Made by a program: the position numbers and the translations under genes. DNA of 64,000 bases, from contig NZ_CP104900.1 of NCBI RefSeq assembly GCF_025449215.1, positions 1,302,001 through 1,366,000 on the forward strand, in the 5' to 3' direction. How positions within the stretch are numbered: the stretch's first letter is position 1; each line of letters starts with the position of its first letter. Source of the stretch: Shewanella seohaensis (GTDB taxonomy: Bacteria; Pseudomonadota; Gammaproteobacteria; Enterobacterales; Shewanellaceae). Below are positions 57,016 to 64,000 of this stretch, in pieces. Under the pieces are notes generated by a model. It had not been told where the DNA came from. It searched no databases and saw only the letters and a list, made by a program, of their open reading frames with translations.

Positions 57016-60000
57016 ATGGACAGAAGTAAACTCCGCACCTTTCGCAGCAAGATCCTATCCCATATCGCGCTGCCACTGATCTTAATCATGGCCGGCGTGT
57101 ATGGCATTAATTCTTGGTTTAATTACCTGTCTGCCGAGCGCAAGCTATACGACTCCTTAGCGCAGGAGTCGAATCATTCCGCCTATCGTTTACAGTTGCT
57201 GCTTGAGCATGCCCAGGCCAATACACAAGGTGTTGCGGATTTTATTGGTTTCATCTCCAATAAGGAGGGCATCAATAATAGTGAGAAAATCAAACGAGTG
57301 CTCACTAATCGCCTCGAACGTAACCCCGATTTCTACGGCTCCGCCGTCGCCTTTAAACCTTATACCTTCCCCGATAAAAAACTCTTTTCCCCCTATGTTT
57401 ACCGCGATGGTGACAGTTTCCATTATTTAGATATTGGCGCCGAAGGTTATGACTACACCGACGGCTCTTGGGATTGGTGGTCTAAGGCCATTAATCAACC
57501 GGGGGCTATTGGTCTAAAGCCTACTTTGACGAAGGTGCGGGTAACACCCTGATGGTGACCTATTCCGTGCCTTTTGGTCCTGAAAACGATTACTTTGGGG
57601 TGGCGACGGTCGACTTAGCCCTCGATAAATTGCCCGAGCAATTGGGAGTTCAGCCTAGTGAATTAGTGGTACTCGATGATCAAGGGCGGCTTATCTTCCA
57701 CAACGATAAAGAGAAAGTGCTCGCCGTCACCTCAGCCGAATGGCTCGATAGAAACACCCGTCGCAATAGTGACTTTTGGGCGTTATTGGATAAGGGGTGA
57801 ATGGGCAAGCCCGGTTTGTGGATGACAAGAACATAGTCTACCTCGCCAGTGTGGCTTCGGTCGCTAAGCTTAAATGGCGCGTCATTGTCATGGTCCCCGA
57901 ACATCAGTTGTTTACGATGCTATTAGATGATGTGGCTGCGGTGGTGCTTAACCTCAGCTTGCTCACGCTGTTATTGATATTGACCTGTTATATCGCCGCT
58001 AAACGTTTGACTCGGCCGCTTGAGGCGTTGGAATCGGGCATTTTGGCCTTCGGTCAGGGTAAGGCCCAACAGTTAGCGATCCCCAAAGGCGCTGTGAGTG
58101 AAATAGTCACCTTAAGCAGCACCTTTAACCAGATGGCAGAACTCCTCGCCGAGCGTGAACAGGCGATTTTAGACTCCCGTGGTAACCGCTTCGCTCGGCT
58201 GATTGATGGCATGAGTGATAAGTCCTTCTACTGTTCGCTCGACCCTTCAGGGCAACTGGCACAGGTGAGTGAGGGCGTCACTAAGGTCTTAGGTATGTCG
58301 CCCGAGCTGCTCAAGCGTAAGTACCAACGACTCTTTACCGCCAATCCCTTGAATGAAAAGAATTGGGAATACACAGACTTGGCCCTGAAGGGGCAAAACG
58401 TTCCCTCTCACCAAGTGGAATTGCAGGATGCCAATGGCCATCCACGTATGCTCGATCTCTTTATGCAACCCTTGGTTTCGGAAACGGGCGAGTTGATGTC
58501 GGTGGAGATGTTATTTACCGATGTGACGGAGCAATTCTCCGCCGCCGCTTGGTCTAATGCTGTGCTCGAAGCGGCGCCTGAGGCCATGTTAATCGTGGAT
58601 CAAATGGGAGTTATTGTCTTCAGTAACACTCGTTGTCAGCTCCTCTTTGGTTACGATGCTAACAGCATGTTGGGGTTACAGGTTGAGTCGCTTTTACCCG
58701 AAACCATGCGCAGCAACCATGCCCGCGACCGCCTGCAATTTTTACGCGAAGGCCGCGATCGCCCTATGGCCAATGCGCGCCATGTACGGGCTCTCAAAGC
58801 CGATGGCGGGGAGTTTGTCGCTGAAATCGCCTTAAGTATTTTGCCTGCCGATCATGAAGGTCGCCGTCAAGTGGCTGCATCGATTCGGGATATGACCCAG
58901 AAGTTAGCGGTAGAGCAAAAAATCCGTGATAGCGAATTAAGGTTCCGCGGCTTGGTGACCAATATTCCCGGCGCCGTCTACCGCACTCGCATCGGTGAAG
59001 TGTGGGTGATGGAATATGTCAGTGAAAATATTGCCGATATTACAGGTTATGCCGCAAGCCAGTTTATTGAGAGCCGCCAACGAACCTTCGCCTCGCTGAT
59101 CTTGGAAGAAGACCGTGAGCTCTGCCATCAGCATATCGATAGGGCGCTGGCGCAGCAGGAAACCTTTGAGGTGGAATACCGCATCCGCCACCGCGATGGC
59201 AGCGTGCGCTGGGTACATGAAAAGGGTAAGGCAAGTTACACCGATGAGGGCTTCCCACTGTGGTTCGACGGCAGTATCGATGATATTACCGAGAGTAAGC
59301 TGGCACTGGTTGAGCTTGAGAGTTCGCGTCAGCAGCTAACGAACATCACCGAATCCATCCCTTGTACCGTGTATCAATTACGTTGGGTTTCCCCGCGGAT
59401 CGCACTTTTACCTTCCTCTCCGGCGCAGCGTTCCATATGTTAGGGCTGCACCGGGAAGATTTACTGAACGACTTTAATATTATCGCCGAGCGGATTTTTG
59501 AAGAAGAACGCCCCGAAGTTGTGCGTGCCTTAGCGGGCAAGAGTGAGGACAAATTGCAATGGGTACGCGAGTTCCGTTATCGCCACCCTAATGGCAGCGT
59601 TCGTTGGATGGAGGCCGGGGCGAGCGGCCATATCAGCGACGACGGCGCCATTATCTGGAATGGCTATGTGATGGATATTACTGAACGCAAAGCCATGGAA
59701 GAAGAGTTAGCGGTCAGCGAAGCGCACTTTAAGGCGCTATTCGATGGTTCAACCATAGGTATTGTGAACGTCGATGCCAAAGGGGTGATCCTCGACTGTA
59801 ATGACCAGTATTGTGAAGACATGGGCCAGTCCCGTGAAGCCCTCTGTGGCATGTCGATTTTCGAGGTCTTGAGTCTGCAGGACAAAGAAGCGGCTAAGGC
59901 GCAATTTAAGGAGTTAGCCGAAGGGCGAGTCGACCACTATCGTGGTGAGCGCAGCTTTATTCGCCCCAATGGCGATCCGCTGTGGATGACGGTCAATGTG

Positions 60001-62316
60001 TCGGCACTGTTCAATAGCCAGAAACAGTTCGAATCGGCCGTGGTCAGTATGGTCGATATGACCGAGTTAAAACTCTTATCTAACGAGCTGTTAGTTGCTA
60101 AAGAGGAGGCCGATGCGGCGAGTAAAGCTAAGGGTGACTTCTTGGCCAACATGTCCCACGAAATCCGTACCCCCATGAATGCGATTATCGGTATGTCGCA
60201 GCTTTGTTTGCAGACAGATCTCGATAAGAAGCAGAAAAATTATGTGGAGAAAATTGAGCGCGCCTCAAAATCCTTGCTCTCCATCATTAACGACATCCTC
60301 GACTTCTCCAAAATTGAAGCCGGTAAGTTAGATATCGAATCGGTTCCCTTCCAGCTCGATACCATGCTGGAAGATCTCAGCGATATGTTCTCCGAGAAGG
60401 CGGCCCATAAACAGCTTGAACTGCTGTTTGCGGTAGCGCCGAATGTGCCTAGGCACTTATTTGGTGATTCGCTGCGCCTAGGACAAGTGCTGATCAACTT
60501 GATGAACAACGCGATTAAGTTTACCGAGCGGGGCGAAGTGTTGTTATCGCTTAACTTGGTTGAGCAGCAAAATGATGATGTGGTGCTGCGCTTTAGTGTG
60601 CGCGACAGCGGTATCGGCTTAACCGCTGAGCAGCAGGCCAAGCTGTTTAAATCCTTCAGTCAGGCCGACACCTCGACAACCCGTAAATATGGCGGCACAG
60701 GCTTAGGGCTGGCGATTTGTAAGCAGTTAGTCGAGCTGATGGGTGGCACCATTGGGGTTGAGAGTCAATTCGGCCACGGTAGTACCTTCTACTTTACCGT
60801 TAAGTTGCAGATTTCTAGCGGTCAAAAGCTGACGGTCGCCCAAGAGCTAGAAGGCATGCCGATTCTGGTTGCCGACGATAATGCCACCGCCCGTGACATT
60901 ATGCGTACCACCTTAGAAAGCATGGGCTTTAGGGTGGATACGGTGCGCTCCGGTGAAGAAGCGGTGACACGTTGTATCCAGCAGGAATATGCCGTCGCCT
61001 TGATTGACTGGAAGATGCCGAATCTCGATGGGCTCGAAACGGCTAAGCAAATCAAACAACAGGCGAAGAAGGCGCCGCGGATCTTGATGGTGTCGGCCCA
61101 TGCGACCCAAGAGTTCTTAAGCCAAATCGAAGCGCTGGGCTTGGCGGGCTATATCAGTAAACCCATCAGCGCCTCGCGGTTACTCGATGGCATTATGAAT
61201 TCCCTTGGCCGAGCTGGCGTCCTGCCTGTCAGACGTAACAGTGAGAGCATAGATCCTAAACTCCTGCTGCCGCTTAAGGGCAAACGTATCCTCTTGGTGG
61301 AGGATAACGAGATGAACCTTGAGGTGGCCACCGAGTTTTTAGAACAGGTGGGGATTATCTTATCCATCGCGACTAACGGTCAGATAGCGCTCGATAAGCT
61401 GGCGCAGCAGAGTTTCGATTTGGTATTGATGGATTGCCAGATGCCAGTGATGGACGGTTATCAGGCCACTCAGGCGATTAGAAAACGGCCAGAACTTGCC
61501 GAGTTGCCCGTGATTGCGATGACGGCTAATGCGATGGCGGGTGATAAGGAAATGTGTTTAAAAGCAGGGATGAATGACCATATCGCTAAGCCGATAGAGG
61601 TCAACTTGCTGTATCAAACCCTGCTTAAATACTTAAGTGGCGGTGTGCTACCGACCGAAGATGTTTCTCCTAATCAATTGGTTGAAATCCCCGTTAAACC
61701 TATCAATCTGGATTCAAAGTCCGTCGTAAAATGGCCTGAACATCCAGAATTAGATATCGATAGGGGGTTACAGTTAGTCCAAAACTCAACCCGCCTCTAT
61801 CAGCGGATATTTGATCGTTTTGTGACCAGTCAACGTAATGTGGTTGAGTTGATTAATAAAGCGCTCGCCAGCGACAAGCGTGACGATGCCGTGCGGATGG
61901 CGCATACCTTAAAGGGGCTAGCGGGGAACTTAAGCTCTAGTAAGCTGGTGGAATTGGCGCGTCAACTGGAGCTGCACCTCAGCGAAAAGACGGAATACCA
62001 GACGGAGTTGGACCAAATCCAAGTCTTAGTCGCGTCGATTTGTGAAGCCATTAAGCGGGTCAAACCTCAGTTTGAAGAGCCAACTCAATCGGCGACAGAG
62101 CACTTGTCCCAGGAGGCGCTGGTGAGTGCCTTAAACCAATTGCGTCAAAGCTTGGAGGATGCCGATTCCGATGCGGTGACACAAATTGATGCATTAAAAC
62201 CCCAAGTGAGTAGCAAGTTATGGCAGCAACTCAGCCCTGCGCTGACTATGATTAATCAGTATCAGTTCGATGAAGCGGTGGATTTGATTGATGAAGTGCT
62301 TGCGGAATTAGCATGA
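57016..62316 (+). pseudogene. Very large hybrid sensor histidine kinase (dCache-multi-PAS-HisKA-REC-REC-HPt), three frameshifts
   Basis: Four consecutive frames make one protein of about 1765 residues. Order: membrane helix, periplasmic Cache domain, membrane helix, HAMP-like region, four or five PAS/PAC domains ([30 protein letters not shown]), HisKA with [13 protein letters not shown], HATPase ([25 protein letters not shown]), receiver 1 ([11 protein letters not shown]), receiver 2 ([11 protein letters not shown]) and an HPt domain ([11 protein letters not shown]). Breaks lie at G5 57501-57505, G4 57794-57797 and C4 59391-59394; one added base at each restores the frame (PGGYWSKAYFDEG; LLDKGVNGQA; RWVSPADRTF). 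A phosphorelay ending on HPt is expected, with the HD-GYP protein downstream as the likely partner. Confidence 0.85.
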
Positions 62317-62369
62317 AGACCGGTCAATTGAAGAACGGTAGTTGACCATAAATAAAGCCACAGGATAAG

Positions 62370-63398
62370 GTGAAAGCGTTGATGGATAAGGCAACAATAT
62401 TGGTCGTCGATGATACCCCGGAAAATATCGATATTTTAGTGGGCATCCTCGGTGAGGATTATAAGGTCAAGGTGGCGATTGATGGACCAAGAGCGCTCGC
62501 CCTTGTTGCCAAAACCCTGCCAGATTTGATTTTACTCGACGTAATGATGCCCGGCATGAATGGCTATGAAGTGTGTAAGTTGCTTAAGCAGGAACCCCTA
62601 ACTTGCCATATTCCAGTGATTTTTGTGACCGCCTTGTCTGAGGTGGCCGACGAGACCCAAGGGTTTGAGTTAGGCGCCGTCGATTACATTACTAAGCCTG
62701 TGAGTGCCCCCGTGGTAAAAGCGCGGGTGCGAACCCATCTAGCGCTGTACGATCAAAAGCGCCTACTAGAGCAACAGGTTAAAGAGCGTACCCAAGAGTT
62801 AGAAGAAACCCGCTTCGAAATTATCCGCCGCTTAGGCCGCGCCGCCGAATACAAAGACAACGAGACAGGCCTGCATGTTGTGCGTATGAGCCACTATGCA
62901 CGGATGTTGGCCGTGAAACTAGGCTTGCCTAGCACCTTCTGCGAGCTGTTATATAACGCTGCGCCGATGCACGACATCGGGAAAATCGGCACTCCCGATG
63001 CGGTGCTGAAAAAGCCCGGTAAGCTTGATGCCGATGAGTGGGAAATCATGCAACAACATGCCGCCATTGGCGCTGAGATCATTGGCGAACATGGCGATCC
63101 ACTGCTGCAAATGGCGCGGCGCATCGCCTTAACTCACCACGAAAAGTGGGATGGTTCGGGTTATCCTAATGGTTTGTCTGGGGAAAATATTCCGATTGAA
63201 GGCCGAATTGTGGCGATAGCGGACGTCTTCGATGCCTTGACTTCGCGCCGTCCTTACAAGGAGCCGTGGACAATCGAAGCCACGGTCGAGTTGCTCGAAA
63301 GCCAAGCGGGAAAACACTTTGACCCTAAGCTGGTGGAGGAGTTTAAGCAAATTCTGCCGGAAGTCGTGGCTATTCGAGATACTTACATCGAGCATTAA
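62370..63398 (+). CDS. HD-GYP response regulator (putative c-di-GMP phosphodiesterase)
   Basis: 342 residues from GTG at 62370 (AGGA upstream); ATG at 62382 is an alternative. The receiver has acceptor Asp57 (LILLDVMMPGMNG) and the conserved Lys in YITKPVSAP. A coiled-coil linker leads to the HD-GYP domain with MHDIGKIG, HHEKWDGSGYP and IADVFDALTSRRPYK. Such proteins cleave c-di-GMP when phosphorylated. It follows the giant hybrid sensor by 53 bp, so they likely form one pathway. Confidence 0.93.
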   Translation: MKALMDKATILVVDDTPENIDILVGILGEDYKVKVAIDGPRALALVAKTLPDLILLDVMMPGMNGYEVCKLLKQEPLTCHIPVIFVTALSEVADETQGFELGAVDYITKPVSAPVVKARVRTHLALYDQKRLLEQQVKERTQELEETRFEIIRRLGRAAEYKDNETGLHVVRMSHYARMLAVKLGLPSTFCELLYNAAPMHDIGKIGTPDAVLKKPGKLDADEWEIMQQHAAIGAEIIGEHGDPLLQMARRIALTHHEKWDGSGYPNGLSGENIPIEGRIVAIADVFDALTSRRPYKEPWTIEATVELLESQAGKHFDPKLVEEFKQILPEVVAIRDTYIEH

Positions 63399-63401
63399 AC
63401 A

Positions 63402-63428
63402 AAAAAGGCGCCTAGGGCGCCTTTTTCA
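63402..63428. terminator. Bidirectional terminator between the HD-GYP gene and ygfZ
   Basis: An 11-bp perfect stem AAAAAGGCGCC / GGCGCCTTTTT with a 3-nt loop, giving T-runs on both strands. It separates convergent genes. Confidence 0.85.
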
Positions 63429-63457
63429 ATAGCAACTCTTTGTTAGCTCGCGGCCAA

Positions 63458-64000
63458 CTATTCCTCTTCGAGCGAGTAGGGCAGAGCTTGGATCCCTAAG
63501 CTGGATTGCTCGTCATCAGCGAAACGCAGCTTGGCATCATTTGCGGTATCGTTAGCGAGAACGGCGGTCAGTAACACTTGATTGCCACGCTGCACGAACT
63601 CAATAATTTGTCCGCCCTTGCGGTAGCCATCTTCTAATGCAATCTCGATAACGCTTTCTAAATTAATCGTTAATGCTGTGGTGCCCTGAAGAATATAGAG
63701 TGCGCGCTTGTTACCACCACGGTATTTAGTGCGGGCAACGGTTTCTTGGCCCATATAGCAGCCCTTGTTGAAGCTAATGCCATTAATGGCCTGCAGGTTA
63801 CACATCTGCGGCACATATTGGTTAGCATGGCTTGGGGCTAGATTAGGGTAGCCCGCTGCAATTTCTAAGGCTTGCCAAGCGCTGGCATCAAATACGGTGT
63901 GCTCGCCCACTAAGGCCGTTGCCGCTTCTGGCTGCAGCACCAGCATAAAACGGTCCGCATCCTTTAGAATGGCGCCATGTTCAACCAATGTGAGTTCTTC
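63458..64000 (-). CDS. ygfZ: YgfZ, folate-binding tRNA-modifying/Fe-S protein (5' end outside window)
   Basis: The frame is open to base 64000, so the N-terminus lies outside. The visible part has the family signature KGCYMGQETVARTKYRGGNKR (the KGCxxGQE motif), and a beta-barrel C-terminus. YgfZ uses folate and helps repair Fe-S clusters of MiaB and other enzymes. Convergent with the HD-GYP gene. Confidence 0.93.
   Translation of the reverse strand, partial: EELTLVEHGAILKDADRFMLVLQPEAATALVGEHTVFDASAWQALEIAAGYPNLAPSHANQYVPQMCNLQAINGISFNKGCYMGQETVARTKYRGGNKRALYILQGTTALTINLESVIEIALEDGYRKGGQIIEFVQRGNQVLLTAVLANDTANDAKLRFADDEQSSLGIQALPYSLEEE

Noticed and set aside
1-64000. CRISPR arrays, tRNA or rRNA genes, prophage, replication origin
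   Set aside because: No regularly spaced repeats, tRNA cloverleaf, rRNA segment, phage structural genes or DnaA-box cluster were seen on reading.

Overview
The window is typical Shewanella chromosome. It carries a chromosomal OXA-48-family class D beta-lactamase flanked by a C15-peptidase-like gene on one side and lysR and a giant acetyl-CoA carboxylase on the other. It also carries a napDAGHB nitrate reductase operon without napC, a second EF-G, and many c-di-GMP and two-component proteins. Codon use and base composition look even, except for an integron-like cassette block at about 15.2-17.7 kb.

Layout. 1-2.4 kb: the end of a CrbS/MxtR-like hybrid kinase, convergent with its likely LuxR-type response regulator. 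2.5-6.0 kb: a TonB-dependent receptor and a secreted PHB-depolymerase-like esterase, both frameshifted. 6.3-10.9 kb: a complete MacA-MacB-outer-membrane-factor operon. 11-14.6 kb: a site-2-type protease, a small conserved protein and a FapA-family protein. 15.1-17.7 kb: cassette-like genes on the minus strand separated by attC-like sites, with no integrase visible. One cassette pairs a TauD-like dioxygenase with a HEPN/zinc-ribbon protein. 18.2-19.9 kb: a diguanylate cyclase. 20-27.4 kb: housekeeping genes (rsmC, alkaline phosphatase, gshB, rsmE, endA, sprT, C15-like peptidase). 27.5-31.1 kb: the OXA-48-like locus, with an intact IS3-family element inserted between bla and lysR. 31.2-41.2 kb: fused acetyl-CoA carboxylase, a GGDEF sensor, EF-G2, a LysR regulator and a 50-residue ORF. 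41.5-46.6 kb: the nap operon with NarP-like and EtrA/Fnr-like sites upstream. 46.7-50.1 kb: a minor pseudopilin cluster ending in a large repeat-bearing PilX-like protein. 50.3-54.9 kb: an AttEFGH-like ABC export system. 55.1-56.9 kb: a tandem glycine riboswitch controlling an AGCS symporter. 57.0-63.4 kb: a very large hybrid sensor kinase with an HD-GYP response regulator. 63.5 kb to the end: ygfZ (partial).

Seven genes are broken by single-base frameshifts. Eight of the nine shifts are explained by one missing G or C in a G/C run of four or five. The ninth, in EF-G2, is one extra base near the start codon. The pattern points to homopolymer undercalling rather than true gene decay, so the affected genes should be read as probably intact in the organism.

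The most unusual parts are the integrase-less cassette array with its HEPN/dioxygenase pair, the OXA-48-like progenitor locus carrying a fresh IS insertion, and a long inverted repeat that covers the ribosome-binding site of the hybrid sensor gene.
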